From: Lachnospiraceae bacterium
GTDB lineage: Bacteria > Bacillota > Clostridia > Lachnospirales > Lachnospiraceae
Assembly: GCA_024403615.1 (NCBI GenBank)
Contig: JAKSRM010000002.1
Location: forward strand, 1-64,000
Direction: 5' to 3'
DNA length: 64,000 bases
How positions within the stretch are numbered: the stretch's first letter is position 1; each line of letters begins with the position of its first letter. The position numbers and the translations under genes are program-made. Shown one piece after another: positions 54,660 through 63,816 of this stretch. Under the pieces are notes generated by a model that searched no databases, had not been told where the DNA came from, and was given only the letters and a program-made list of their open reading frames with translations.

Positions 54660-55838
54660 TTATCTGCTGACAAATTTTGAAAGCATTGGCAACAATTCCT
54701 TCAGTTGATTTAACGTATACTCTACTTCTCCCGCTGTGCTGGTATCGCAGAAGCTGAACCGTAAAGTACAGTCTGCTTCTTTCGCACTCAGGCCGATAGA
54801 CTGTAAGGTTCCGCTCAGTCCCGGCTTATTCGAAGAACAAGCAGAGCCAGAAGAAACATAAACGCCTCTATCCTCCAGAGCATGAAGCAGTACTTCGCTC
54901 TTTACCGGAGAAAACGTCGCGCTGACAATATGAGGAGCGGATGCTTCATCTTTATAGCTGTTTATTTTAATCATTACACCATCGATGTGGATTTCAGACA
55001 GTCCGTCAATCAGCATGTTTTTCAGTTCCGTCATATGAGCAACGTTTTCCTGCTTGGAGCCATAAGCTTCTGCAGCAGCAACCGCCATACCTGCGATTCC
55101 CGGAACGTTATCGGTTCCGCTTCGCATGCCTTTCTGCTGGCCTCCGCCTAAAATCAACGGTTTCACTTTTACCTTATCATTGATATATAAGAAGCCTACG
55201 CCCTTCGGTCCATGGAATTTATGACCGCTGACGCTGACCATATCTACATTCATTTTCTTCGGGAAAATATCATACTTTCCAAAAGCCTGTATTGCATCCA
55301 CATGGAAGAGGGTTTTCGGATTTTTCTCTTTTATGATTTTTCCTATGGCCGGAATGTCCTGGACCGCGCCGATTTCGTTATTGACCATCATAATGGAAAC
55401 CAGAATCGTATCTTCCCGAATCGCTGCCTTCAAATCGTCTAAAGAAATGTGTCCCTTGCTATCTACGGGCAGATAAGTGATTTCAAAATTTGGTTGGTCC
55501 TTTAACTCATTCAAGTACTTTAACGGTTCCAAAACACTGGCATGTTCAAAGCAAGTCGTGATGATGTGACGGCCCTGTCTTTGATTCGCCAAAGCTGCTC
55601 CAATCAAAGCCGTATTATTAGATTCCGTTCCACCGGAAGTAAATAAGATTTCTTTCTCATTTACTTTCAGAATTTTGGCAATCGCCTCTCTGGCATCCTT
55701 TAAATAGGTTTCACTTTCAAAACCCTTCATATGTTTGCTGGAAGGATTTCCGTAATCCAAGTCCATGACTTTGGTTACTGTCTTTATTACGTTTTCGCTG
55801 GCGCGTGTGGTCGCACTATTATCTAAATAACATTCCAT
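54660..55838 (-). CDS. Cysteine desulfurase (IscS/NifS type)
   Basis: PLP enzyme that takes sulfur from cysteine. 392 aa. The pyridoxal Lys is in SVSGHKFHGPKGVGFLY, the substrate segment YLDNSATTRASENV is at the N terminus, TSGGTESNNTAL binds PLP, and the catalytic Cys lies in SSGSACSS. No iscU is adjacent, so it probably serves ThiI and MtaB. The promoter lies so close to the ATG that the transcript may be leaderless. Confidence 0.95.
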   Translation of the reverse strand: MECYLDNSATTRASENVIKTVTKVMDLDYGNPSSKHMKGFESETYLKDAREAIAKILKVNEKEILFTSGGTESNNTALIGAALANQRQGRHIITTCFEHASVLEPLKYLNELKDQPNFEITYLPVDSKGHISLDDLKAAIREDTILVSIMMVNNEIGAVQDIPAIGKIIKEKNPKTLFHVDAIQAFGKYDIFPKKMNVDMVSVSGHKFHGPKGVGFLYINDKVKVKPLILGGGQQKGMRSGTDNVPGIAGMAVAAAEAYGSKQENVAHMTELKNMLIDGLSEIHIDGVMIKINSYKDEASAPHIVSATFSPVKSEVLLHALEDRGVYVSSGSACSSNKPGLSGTLQSIGLSAKEADCTLRFSFCDTSTAGEVEYTLNQLKELLPMLSKFVSR

Positions 55839-55847
55839 AACTAAAAT

Positions 55848-55876
55848 AGTATAACAAAATCACGAAAGCCATACAA
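55848..55876 (-). promoter_or_regulatory. SigA promoter of iscS-thiI-mtaB
   Basis: On the minus strand TTGTAT (55871-55876), 17-base spacer, TATACT (55848-55853). Only nine bases separate the -10 box from the ATG at 55838, and no Shine-Dalgarno precedes it. Confidence 0.65.
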
Positions 55877-55918
55877 GGCGACTTTTCCGCATTCTTTCAG
55901 TGACTTATTTTTGGATAT

Positions 55919-55947
55919 AAAAAAAGAGAACCAGTGATAACTGATCC
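55919..55947 (-). terminator. Terminator-like hairpin upstream of iscS
   Basis: On the minus strand an 8-bp stem GGATCAGT / ACTGGTTC (two wobble pairs, 55928-55947) with loop TATC, followed by TCTTTTTTTAT (run at 55919-55925). No minus-strand gene ends nearby; it is placed to stop rsmE transcripts that run antisense through merR. Confidence 0.6.
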
Positions 55948-55987
55948 CCCTTTTTCGTATATATAAACCCCTTCGACAAAATTCAAT

Positions 55988-56015
55988 TTGAATTTCTTAG
56001 ACCGTATGGTAAACT
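55988..56015 (+). promoter_or_regulatory. SigA promoter of merR
   Basis: TTGAAT (55988-55993), 16-base spacer, TAAACT (56010-56015), about 55 bases before the GTG start. Confidence 0.55.
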
Positions 56016-56071
56016 ATGGGGTAAGACAATACTCAATTGTTAAATGTTCACAATATTTGGAGGTGATTTTT

Positions 56072-56917
56072 GTGATAGATAACAATAATGATGAGCTTTT
56101 TACCATTAATGACTTTGCGAAAGCATGCAAAACAACCAAAGACACCTTATATCATTACGAAAAAAGTGATATCTTACGGCCAACCATTGATGCAAACAAT
56201 CATTACAGATATTACACTTCCCTGGACTTTCATAAGTTCCAGTTTATTGCCCATTTAAGAAATCTTGGATTTTCTGTTGCGGAAATCCGCGAGTATCAAG
56301 GCCACCGCTCCGTTTCGGGCTATATTGATCTCTTAGAAACAGTTCAGGAAAGAACAACAAAAGAAATTGAAGGCTTAAACAAACGGTTAGTAGTATCCAA
56401 GTTTACCCGAGAGGCTATGTTGGAATACCAGAATTGCATTTTAGACACTCCTTCTATTTTTCATTTAGGAGAATCCTATTATTTTATGTCTCCATTTAAT
56501 GGAAGTCTGAATTCCTTACAAGGAATTCAGGAAATGTCGGAGCATCTGGAACAGTTACTTCAAAAGCCTTCCAAAACAGCTCCTGTTGTTGCTATTAAAG
56601 TAGGCCTCAATGAGAAGAAAAAAAGTACTGGAGAACGTCCGGTAACCTTTACTTCCAAAACAACGACTCCAGAGTTGTTCGACCAAGAACGTATTTACCA
56701 CCGTCCTGCCGGTGAGCATATGCATATGTATATCAAGGCAGATTTATTGTCTTACGACCATAGTCCAATAATAAATGGATTTGAAAAAATGGCAGAATAT
56801 GCTAAAAAGCATAACTACCATTTCACAACCGACTTATTCTGTATCAACCGCGTAAACCGGTTCGTTACCACAGACCCGGATGAGTACCTGGTAGAACTGG
56901 TTATCGGCGTTGAATAA
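56072..56917 (+). CDS. MerR-family transcriptional regulator with effector domain
   Basis: 281 aa. Residues 1-75 form the winged helix-turn-helix (FTINDFAKACKTTKDTLYHYEKSDILRPT; HYRYYTSLDFHKFQFIAHLRNLGFSVAEIREY), a coiled-coil dimer helix follows (about 80-125), and the last 150 residues resemble a GyrI-like effector-binding domain (ERPVTFTSKTTT, FDQERIYHRPAGEHMHMYIK), like BmrR-type multidrug regulators. I chose GTG 56072 with GGAGGTG; the longer frame to 55988 starts inside the promoter. The target gene is not apparent. It converges with rsmE with one base between stops. Confidence 0.85.
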   Translation: MIDNNNDELFTINDFAKACKTTKDTLYHYEKSDILRPTIDANNHYRYYTSLDFHKFQFIAHLRNLGFSVAEIREYQGHRSVSGYIDLLETVQERTTKEIEGLNKRLVVSKFTREAMLEYQNCILDTPSIFHLGESYYFMSPFNGSLNSLQGIQEMSEHLEQLLQKPSKTAPVVAIKVGLNEKKKSTGERPVTFTSKTTTPELFDQERIYHRPAGEHMHMYIKADLLSYDHSPIINGFEKMAEYAKKHNYHFTTDLFCINRVNRFVTTDPDEYLVELVIGVE

Positions 56918-56918
56918 T

Positions 56919-57659
56919 CTATTTTTCCATCTGGAACATTAAGACACTGAGCAGCATCAAAGGTGCTGTTTCAGTTCTTAATATTCGGCTTCCTAAAGAG
57001 ATCTGTACTGCGCCGGACTCTTCTGCATCTTTAACTTCTGACGGCTCAAAACCGCCTTCCGGGCCTACAAAAAAGCCCACCTTCATTCCCGGCTGAATCG
57101 AAGCAATCAATTCCTTGGTGGATTGCATATTTTTGAAATTCTCGTAAGGAATCATAATAAGGTCTAAATTTTCTTTAGCATATTCCAAAGCTTTCGCCAT
57201 ATTCATCGGCGCTTTTACTTCCGGAATAATTCCTCTCCGACTCTGTTTTGCTGCGCCTTCTGCAATCTTCTGCCACCGCTCCAATTTTGCTTTCTGCTTT
57301 TTCGCATCATATTTTACGATACTCCGGACCATTTCTACAGGAATGATTTCATAAACTCCCAGTTCCACGGACTTTTGAATAATATGTTCAAACTTATCTG
57401 CTTTTGGAAGTCCCTGGAACAGGTAAAACTGTACATTAGGTTCCGAACAACTGGTCTCCGTATCCAGAACCTGACAAAGGACTTCTTCATTTTCGAAAGC
57501 AGAAATACGGCAATGATAATCCGTACCTTCTCCATCGCTGATTAAAAGTTCTTCTCCCACTTTCATTCTCAGGACGTTTTTAATATGGTTTACATCATCA
57601 CCGGTTACCTTTACCAGGCCGTCTCGTTCCGATATTCCGCTTACGAAAAAATGCTTCAT
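56919..57659 (-). CDS. rsmE: 16S rRNA (uracil(1498)-N(3))-methyltransferase
   Basis: Methylates U1498 of 16S rRNA in the decoding region. 246 aa, normal length. Motifs are the N-terminal PUA-like segment (MKHFFVSG, NHIKNVLRMKVGEELLISDG), LPKADKFEHIIQKSVELGVYEI and the trefoil-knot SAM site GFFVGPEGGFEPSEV with LGSRILRTETAP. ATG 57659 abuts prmA; an upstream start would overlap prmA. Last gene of the hrcA operon. Confidence 0.96.
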   Translation of the reverse strand: MKHFFVSGISERDGLVKVTGDDVNHIKNVLRMKVGEELLISDGEGTDYHCRISAFENEEVLCQVLDTETSCSEPNVQFYLFQGLPKADKFEHIIQKSVELGVYEIIPVEMVRSIVKYDAKKQKAKLERWQKIAEGAAKQSRRGIIPEVKAPMNMAKALEYAKENLDLIMIPYENFKNMQSTKELIASIQPGMKVGFFVGPEGGFEPSEVKDAEESGAVQISLGSRILRTETAPLMLLSVLMFQMEK

Positions 57660-57661
57660 AG

Positions 57662-58699
57662 TTATACTCTTTCTGCCGTTACTCTTACCCATTCTCCATC
57701 CTGGAAAACTTCGATAAGTTTCAGATTCTTGTTTGCTTCAATGCCATCACGGATTAACTGTTCTTTCACATCCAGAATACCAGAAAGAATCAGATAACCG
57801 CCTTTCTTCAGGTACTGATCCAATGTAGGCAACATCAGTTTAATAACGTCTGCTAAAATATTGACAACAACTACATCATAAGGACCATAACCTTCTTCAC
57901 ATTTATGAAGAGCGATGACCTGATTTTTCAGTTCTTCATTTTCTACAACATCCCCAAGGAAGAAGGTGCTGACTTCCGGGCAGACATCGTTGATTTCAAA
58001 ATTCTCTTTTGCAACTTTTACTGCCTGTTCATCAATGTCTACGGAAGTGATGGTAGAAGCGCCTAATTTAATAGAGCCAATTCCTAAAATACCACTGCCA
58101 CAGCCTAAATCCAGAACCTTATCGCCCTCTTTCATATATTTACGAAGGCCTCTTAAACACAGTCTGGTGGTTTCATGAGTACCAGTTCCAAAAGCCATTC
58201 CCGGGTCAATTCGGATAGTTAATTTCGGCTCCGTTTCTTCTGCGTCACCAGCTCCGCCTTTATTCTCCAAGCCTTCCATATTCTCTGGAATCATTTCCCA
58301 AGTTGGGGCAATCAGAATATCATCTACACGGAAGGGCTTAAAGAATTCCTTCCAGTTATTTTCCCAATCTGCAGAATCCTGTTCTTCTTCCACAAATTCT
58401 ACCGGGTCAATTCCATAAATGTCCGGAGCCTCTGCCAATCCAGCTTTTACGTCTTCAATCAGCTGAGCCGTTTCTTCAACCTTTTCTTCATCGTAATCAA
58501 TAAAGAAGCTTATGGAACAACTGCCATCATCTTCCGGAAGGTCCTTCACCATGGCTGCATATAACTGATTTAATTCTTCGTCCGTCAGCTGAACATTATT
58601 TTCAATCTGAACGTCAACAATATCGTAATCCATAAGAAGGGCGCAGACCATGTCCGCGTCCTTCGTTGTTGTTTTTATCGTGTATTTCGTGTATTTCAT
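57662..58699 (-). CDS. prmA: Ribosomal protein L11 methyltransferase
   Basis: Methylates lysines and the N terminus of ribosomal protein L11. 345 aa: N-terminal L11-recognition domain (about 1-110), then a Rossmann-fold SAM domain with VLDLGCGSGILGIGSIKLGA, PGMAFGTGTHETTRLCL and VVVNILADVI. In Firmicutes it commonly sits between dnaJ and rsmE, exactly as here. Confidence 0.96.
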   Translation of the reverse strand: MKYTKYTIKTTTKDADMVCALLMDYDIVDVQIENNVQLTDEELNQLYAAMVKDLPEDDGSCSISFFIDYDEEKVEETAQLIEDVKAGLAEAPDIYGIDPVEFVEEEQDSADWENNWKEFFKPFRVDDILIAPTWEMIPENMEGLENKGGAGDAEETEPKLTIRIDPGMAFGTGTHETTRLCLRGLRKYMKEGDKVLDLGCGSGILGIGSIKLGASTITSVDIDEQAVKVAKENFEINDVCPEVSTFFLGDVVENEELKNQVIALHKCEEGYGPYDVVVVNILADVIKLMLPTLDQYLKKGGYLILSGILDVKEQLIRDGIEANKNLKLIEVFQDGEWVRVTAERV

Positions 58700-58714
58700 G
58701 AGCGTCTCTCTTTA

Positions 58715-59830
58715 CTATTTATACATTAAATCTGCAAAAGCTTTTAAGGCTTCTTTTTGCTTGGAATTCATCTTTTCTGGGACCTTTACTACCAGAGTCG
58801 TATATTGGTCGCCCCGGACGTTTTTATCCCTTAAGGAAGGAACTCCTTTGCCTTTCAGACGGATTTTCGTATCCGTCTGGGTTCCTGGTTTAATTGGGAA
58901 TAAAACATCGCCATCGATGGTTTTTACTTTAATATCACCACCCAGAGCAGCTTCTGCAAAGGTAATGGAAGCGGTAGAATAAAGGTCCATTCCGTCTCTT
59001 ACGAAAATCGGATGACGGCCTGCTACAACTTCTACCAACAAATCGCCTCGGGATCCACCGTTGGTTCCCGGCTCGCCTAAACCAGAAATACGGATGCTCT
59101 GACCAGAGCTAATACCTGCCGGAATGCTGACGGATATTTTTTTCTTAATGTTCTTATATCCAGAGCCATGGCAAGAAGTACATTTGTCTTTAATCATCTT
59201 TCCGGTTCCATTACAACCCGGACAAGCCGATACTTCTCGCATGGTGCCAAAGAAGCTCTGGCGATTTCTTACTACCTGACCGGAGCCATTGCAAGTGGTA
59301 CAAGTTTCCGGAGAAGTTCCCGGTTTCGCTCCCGTTCCGTGACAGGTAGCGCATTCTTCTTTATAGTTAATTTCAATGTCTTTTTCACAGCCAAAGACCG
59401 CTTCTTCAAAAGTAATGCGGACACCAGCGCCTACATTCATTCCCTTCATTGGGCCATTGTAAGCTGCTCCACGGCTTCCGTAACTTCTTCCGCCTCCGCC
59501 GCCGAAAAGATCACTGAAAATGTCGCCAAAGCCAAAGCCTCTCAGGATATCATCTACGTTCATGTCCTGATAAGCGGCTCCGCCTCCGCCCATTCCGCCT
59601 TGTTCAAAAGCGGCATGGCCGAACTGGTCGTACTGTTTTCTCTTGGTTTCGTCACTTAAGATACCATAAGCCTCAGAAGCTTCTTTAAACTTCGCTTCCG
59701 CTTCTTTATCTCCCGGATTCATGTCCGGATGATACTGTTTCGCCAGTTTTCTGTATGCCTTTTTTATTTCATCCTGTGTGGCAGTTTTTGCAACGCCCAG
59801 GACTTCATAATAATCTCTCTTGTCTGCCAT
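58715..59830 (-). CDS. dnaJ: Chaperone protein DnaJ
   Basis: Hsp40 co-chaperone that delivers clients to DnaK and stimulates its ATPase. 371 aa: J domain (1-70) with the HPD motif in QYHPDMNPG, a Gly/Phe-rich region ([23 protein letters not shown]), four CxxCxGxG zinc motifs (about 140-220: [32 protein letters not shown]), and a C-terminal substrate domain. Spaced 86 bases from dnaK with a hairpin between. Confidence 0.98.
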   Translation of the reverse strand: MADKRDYYEVLGVAKTATQDEIKKAYRKLAKQYHPDMNPGDKEAEAKFKEASEAYGILSDETKRKQYDQFGHAAFEQGGMGGGGAAYQDMNVDDILRGFGFGDIFSDLFGGGGGRSYGSRGAAYNGPMKGMNVGAGVRITFEEAVFGCEKDIEINYKEECATCHGTGAKPGTSPETCTTCNGSGQVVRNRQSFFGTMREVSACPGCNGTGKMIKDKCTSCHGSGYKNIKKKISVSIPAGISSGQSIRISGLGEPGTNGGSRGDLLVEVVAGRHPIFVRDGMDLYSTASITFAEAALGGDIKVKTIDGDVLFPIKPGTQTDTKIRLKGKGVPSLRDKNVRGDQYTTLVVKVPEKMNSKQKEALKAFADLMYK

Positions 59831-59853
59831 TATTTATCCTTTTATGGAAACTT

Positions 59854-59880
59854 AGGTGAAGGGCCATTTGCCCCTCACCT
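59854..59880 (-). promoter_or_regulatory. Hairpin between dnaK and dnaJ
   Basis: Stem AGGTGAAGGGCC / GCCCCTCACCT region (59854-59880), strong but without a T-run on the minus strand. It probably works as an mRNA-processing or attenuation element that lowers dnaJ relative to dnaK. Confidence 0.6.
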
Positions 59881-59916
59881 TTTCCCATTTCTATCTATTA
59901 AAATCGTAAATTTTTA

Positions 59917-61821
59917 TTAGATTTCTTTAAAGTCGCCATCTACTACATCGCCTTCTGGGCTTGGATTTGGATCCTGCTCTGGCTGTGAATAATTAGCGCC
60001 GCCGTTGAAGCCGCCCATGTCCGGACCAGCCTGTCCAGCATTTGCATTGGCCTGAGCCTGTGCCTGCTCATACATCTTTGTGAATAACTGCTGGGAGCTT
60101 GCTAATAATTTTTCCTTAGCTTCTTTAATAGAGCTTACCTGTTCTGGTGTTAATTCAACGCTTGCGTCGGTTCCGATTAATGCTTTCAAAGTGCTTAAGT
60201 CAGATTCAACGGTAGCTTTGTCGGTAGGATCCAGTTTATCGCCAGCATCCTTCATAGCCTTTTCAACCTGAGTTGCCAGAGCGTCTGCTTCGTTTCTAGT
60301 ATCAACAGCTTCTTTTCTTACTCTGTCCTGTGCCTCGAACTCAGCTGCTTCTTTCACAGCCTTCTCGATATCCGCATCACTCATGCTGGAACCAGAAGTA
60401 ATGGTAATATGCTGCTCTCTTCCTGTACCAAGGTCTTTTGCACTTACATTAACGATACCGTTGGCATCAATATCGAAAGTAACTTCAATCTGAGGAATTC
60501 CACGAGGAGCTGGAGCAATACCGTCTAAGCGGAACTGTCCTAAGGTCTTGTTGTCACGTGCGAATTCTCTTTCGCCCTGTACAACGTGGATATCTACTGC
60601 GCTCTGGTTGTCCGCTGCGGTAGAGAATACCTGGCTCTTCTTTGTAGGAATTGTAGTATTTCTTTCAATCAGTCTTGTAGCGATTCCGCCTAAGGTTTCG
60701 ATTGAAAGAGAAAGTGGAGTTACATCCAAAAGGAGAACATCACCTGCACCAGCATCGCCTGCTAATTTTCCGCCCTGGATAGCAGCACCGATTGCTACGC
60801 ACTCATCTGGGTTCAGAGCCTTGGAAGGTTCCTGTCCGGTCAGCTGTTTAACTTTTTCCTGAACTGCAGGAATACGTGTAGAACCACCTACTAAAAGGAC
60901 TTTGCCTAATTCACTAGCGGTAAGACCAGCATCTCTTAATGCCTGCTGTACTGGAGCTGCAGTAGCTTCAACCAGGTCATGAGTCAGTTCATCAAATTTT
61001 GCTCTGGTAAGGTCCATATCAAGGTGTTTCGGACCTTCTGCGGTAGCTGTGATGAATGGAAGGTTAACGTTTGTGCTGGTAGCACTGGAAAGTTCCTTCT
61101 TTGCTTTTTCTGCTGCTTCACGGATTCTCTGAAGCGCCATCTTATCGGTGCTTAAATCAACACCTTCCTGAGCCTTAAACTGTGCAATCAGGTAGTTGGT
61201 AACTCTCTCATCAAAGTCGTCGCCGCCTAATCTGTTATTTCCTGCTGTTGCAAGAACTTCGATAACGCCATCACCAATTTCAATGATGGAAACATCGAAA
61301 GTACCACCACCAAGGTCGTATACCATAATCTTCTGTTCAGCTTCATTGTCCAGACCATAAGAAAGAGCTGCTGCGGTAGGCTCGTTGATAATACGATCAA
61401 CTTTCAGACCTGCGATTTTACCAGCATCTTTGGTAGCCTGTCTCTGTGCATCGTTGAAGTATGCAGGGACTGTAATAACAGCTTCTGTTACGGTTTCACC
61501 TAAATGAGCTTCTGCATCTGCTTTTAATTTCTGCAGAATCATTGCTGAAATTTCCTGTGGGGAATAAGTTTTTCCATCAATATTTACTCTGTAGTCCGAA
61601 CCCATCTGTCTCTTGATAGAAGAGATGGTGCGGTCAGCGTTTGTAACTGCCTGACGTTTTGCAGGTTCGCCTACTAATCTTTCTCCGTTCTTTGAAAAAG
61701 CTACTACGGAAGGAGTTGTACGAATACCTTCTGCATTGGCGATAACAGCTGGTTTACCACCTTCCATAACTGCTACACATGAGTTTGTTGTTCCTAAATC
61801 GATTCCGATAATCTTTGACAT
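59917..61821 (-). CDS. dnaK: Hsp70 chaperone DnaK
   Basis: ATP-driven chaperone. 634 aa of normal length: nucleotide-binding domain with [17 protein letters not shown] at the start, [17 protein letters not shown] and [11 protein letters not shown]; linker [14 protein letters not shown] near 380; substrate-binding domain; acidic Asn/Gly/Gln-rich tail ending in DGDFKEI. Part of the CIRCE-controlled hrcA operon. Confidence 0.99.
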   Translation of the reverse strand: MSKIIGIDLGTTNSCVAVMEGGKPAVIANAEGIRTTPSVVAFSKNGERLVGEPAKRQAVTNADRTISSIKRQMGSDYRVNIDGKTYSPQEISAMILQKLKADAEAHLGETVTEAVITVPAYFNDAQRQATKDAGKIAGLKVDRIINEPTAAALSYGLDNEAEQKIMVYDLGGGTFDVSIIEIGDGVIEVLATAGNNRLGGDDFDERVTNYLIAQFKAQEGVDLSTDKMALQRIREAAEKAKKELSSATSTNVNLPFITATAEGPKHLDMDLTRAKFDELTHDLVEATAAPVQQALRDAGLTASELGKVLLVGGSTRIPAVQEKVKQLTGQEPSKALNPDECVAIGAAIQGGKLAGDAGAGDVLLLDVTPLSLSIETLGGIATRLIERNTTIPTKKSQVFSTAADNQSAVDIHVVQGEREFARDNKTLGQFRLDGIAPAPRGIPQIEVTFDIDANGIVNVSAKDLGTGREQHITITSGSSMSDADIEKAVKEAAEFEAQDRVRKEAVDTRNEADALATQVEKAMKDAGDKLDPTDKATVESDLSTLKALIGTDASVELTPEQVSSIKEAKEKLLASSQQLFTKMYEQAQAQANANAGQAGPDMGGFNGGANYSQPEQDPNPSPEGDVVDGDFKEI

Positions 61822-61904
61822 TTTTATTTTCCTCCTGTTTCGGGCCTTTGCCCTCTGGTTTTTCTTAAGTTTTTATTTTCACGCGGTTTCCCGCGGTTGT
61901 TGCC

Positions 61905-62519
61905 TTAGTTTGCTACTTTTACCATACTGTAGCGGACGATAGAGTCTTTATAGGTGTAACCCTTCTGTAACTCTTCCACTACGATGTTGTCACCTACGGT
62001 TTCATCTTCCACATGCATTACCGCATTATGTAAGTTCGGATCAAATTCCTTTCCTACTGCTTCGATGGCCTTTACTCCGGCGTTTTCTAAAACCGTAATG
62101 AACTGTTTATGGATTTTTTCCATTCCGTCTACGAACGGAGAATCCTGTTCTGCTTCCGGAACATTCTTCAGAGCTAATTCAAAGGTATCCAGAACCGGCA
62201 AAATCTTTTCTACCATGTCCCTAGCGCCCATATCATAGCGCATGCTCTTTTCCCGTTCCGTTCTCTTACGGAAATTATCAAATTCTGCAAATAATCTTTT
62301 GTATTTTTCCTGGGCTTCTGCAAGAGCCTTGTCTGCAGGATTTTCTTCTGCCTCTGCTGCTTCTTCCACAACTTCGCCTTCCAAAACTTCTTCAATAGCT
62401 TCTGCGGTTTCTTCTGCAGTTTCTTTAACTTCTTCGTTTACTTCTTCTGTTTCTTTTTTTAATTCTTCTTCCATTCTCTGCTTCGCCTCTTTAGCCCATT
62501 TCATTTCTCTGTCTGCCAA
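61905..62519 (-). CDS. grpE: Nucleotide exchange factor GrpE
   Basis: Releases ADP from DnaK. 204 aa: Glu-rich coiled-coil N terminus (about 1-70; EEELKKETEEVNEEV), long helix (ALAEAQEKYKRLFAEFDNFRKRTEREK) and C-terminal beta domain (VGKEFDPNLHNAVMHVEDETVGDNIVVEELQKGYTYKD). I kept a TTG start at 62519 because AAAGGTAGG lies 9 bases upstream; the next ATG at 62504 lacks a ribosome site. Lies 21 bases after hrcA. Confidence 0.95.
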   Translation of the reverse strand: MADREMKWAKEAKQRMEEELKKETEEVNEEVKETAEETAEAIEEVLEGEVVEEAAEAEENPADKALAEAQEKYKRLFAEFDNFRKRTEREKSMRYDMGARDMVEKILPVLDTFELALKNVPEAEQDSPFVDGMEKIHKQFITVLENAGVKAIEAVGKEFDPNLHNAVMHVEDETVGDNIVVEELQKGYTYKDSIVRYSMVKVAN

Positions 62520-62540
62520 ACCTGTATGCCTACCTTTCTC

Positions 62541-63629
62541 TTATCCTTCGTCTTTTTCTTTCTTAAACGTCTTATCCAGGTTTCCGGTTACGTTTTTCAA
62601 CGCATCCAGTACCTTTTCATAATCCATTCTCTTCGGTCCGATAATACCGATCTTTCCGTAAACGCCCTTTTCAAATTCGTAAGTTGCGGTTACTACGGAA
62701 CAATCTTTCATGGAATTTACCGGAGTTTCTTCTCCGATATAAACCTGAATGCCGGTAGTATTTTCACCGATTTCTTCCAGACTGTCGGTAAGGAGTTCCG
62801 TAAGCTTTTCTTTTTCTTCCAAGGTGGAGATCAGTCTGCTTGCATTTCCGTTATCGCTAAGTTCCGGATATTTGAAAATGTTGGTTGCCCCACTGGTAAA
62901 AATTTCAATTCCGTCTGCCGAGCCAATGGCCGCCACAACAGCATTAATAATTTCCGTTACTAAAGCTCCGTATTCGCCAGCTTGGTCTGCCATATTGGCA
63001 GCCATGTCAAAATTGATTTCCTGAAGGGTCAGACCATTTAATTTATTATTGAAAAGAAGATTCAGACTTAATAACACCTGTTGATCTAAGTTCTGACTGA
63101 TCTTTATCATTTCGTTTTTAACGATGTTACCTTCTAGTACAATGGTACAAAGAAGTTTTCCTTCATCGAGCTGAGTTAACTGAACAAATTTCAGCCGGTT
63201 CTTGTTGGTCTGAGGCATAGATACCATGGAAGTGTAGTTGGTGTTGTTTGCCAGCATCTTCGCCATATCTTTCAGGACTTCCTCGATACGGTCTACCCTT
63301 TTGTCCATGATTTCCTGCATGTTTTTCAGGGTTTCTTCCTGTTCCTCGAGTTTCCGGTTTTTCTGACTCAGTTCTTCTTGTTTTCCGGAGAGCATATCGT
63401 CTACATACAGCCGATATCCGGCATCCGTAGGAATTCTTCCTGCAGAAGTATGTGGCTGGAAAATATAGCCCAGTTCCTCCAAATCTGCCATTTCGTTTCG
63501 GATCGTCGCAGAACTTAAATTCAAATCCGTGTATTTCGAAATGGTACGGGAGCCAACCGGTTCTCCTGTCTCCAGATAGTTCTTAATTACCGCTTGCAGT
63601 ATTTTCTTTTTTCTCTCATCTAATTCCAT
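62541..63629 (-). CDS. hrcA: Heat-inducible transcription repressor HrcA
   Basis: Represses groESL and dnaK operons by binding CIRCE; GroEL keeps it active. 362 aa: winged helix-turn-helix (about 1-90; RKKKILQAVIKNYLETGEPVGSRTISKYTDLNLSSATIRNEMADLEELGYI), then the GAF-like and dimerisation regions (GQLNG-type CLTLQEINFD..., LLTDSLEEIGENTTGIQVYIGEE). Its own CIRCE at 63687-63713 gives feedback control. First gene of the hrcA-grpE-dnaK-dnaJ-prmA-rsmE operon. Confidence 0.97.
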   Translation of the reverse strand: MELDERKKKILQAVIKNYLETGEPVGSRTISKYTDLNLSSATIRNEMADLEELGYIFQPHTSAGRIPTDAGYRLYVDDMLSGKQEELSQKNRKLEEQEETLKNMQEIMDKRVDRIEEVLKDMAKMLANNTNYTSMVSMPQTNKNRLKFVQLTQLDEGKLLCTIVLEGNIVKNEMIKISQNLDQQVLLSLNLLFNNKLNGLTLQEINFDMAANMADQAGEYGALVTEIINAVVAAIGSADGIEIFTSGATNIFKYPELSDNGNASRLISTLEEKEKLTELLTDSLEEIGENTTGIQVYIGEETPVNSMKDCSVVTATYEFEKGVYGKIGIIGPKRMDYEKVLDALKNVTGNLDKTFKKEKDEG

Positions 63630-63686
63630 CTTTTTTACCTTTCGGTTCGCGCGCTTTATGGTTTCGCCTGAGTTTCCTTTTCCTTG

Positions 63687-63713
63687 TTAGCACTCAAATC
63701 AAAAGAGTGCTAA
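63687..63713 (-). promoter_or_regulatory. CIRCE operator of the hrcA operon
   Basis: A perfect inverted repeat TTAGCACTC (63687-63695), 9-base spacer, GAGTGCTAA (63705-63713), identical in its arms to the groESL site. Confidence 0.98.
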
Positions 63714-63724
63714 CATCTGGTGTT

Positions 63725-63753
63725 ATATTAGCATTATAACAATTTACTGTCAA
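63725..63753 (-). promoter_or_regulatory. SigA promoter of the hrcA operon
   Basis: On the minus strand consensus TTGACA (63748-63753), 17-base spacer, TAATAT (63725-63730). The start point falls next to CIRCE. Confidence 0.85.
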
Positions 63754-63816
63754 CAATATTTCAATAAAAAACCGGTGAAAAATCTATGAAAAAGCGTCTC
63801 AAATTCCGACCGAAAC

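Noticed and set aside
55988-56071. Upstream ATG/TTG extension of the MerR protein
   Set aside because: The added residues do not match MerR N termini and overlap the promoter; GTG 56072 has a strong ribosome site.
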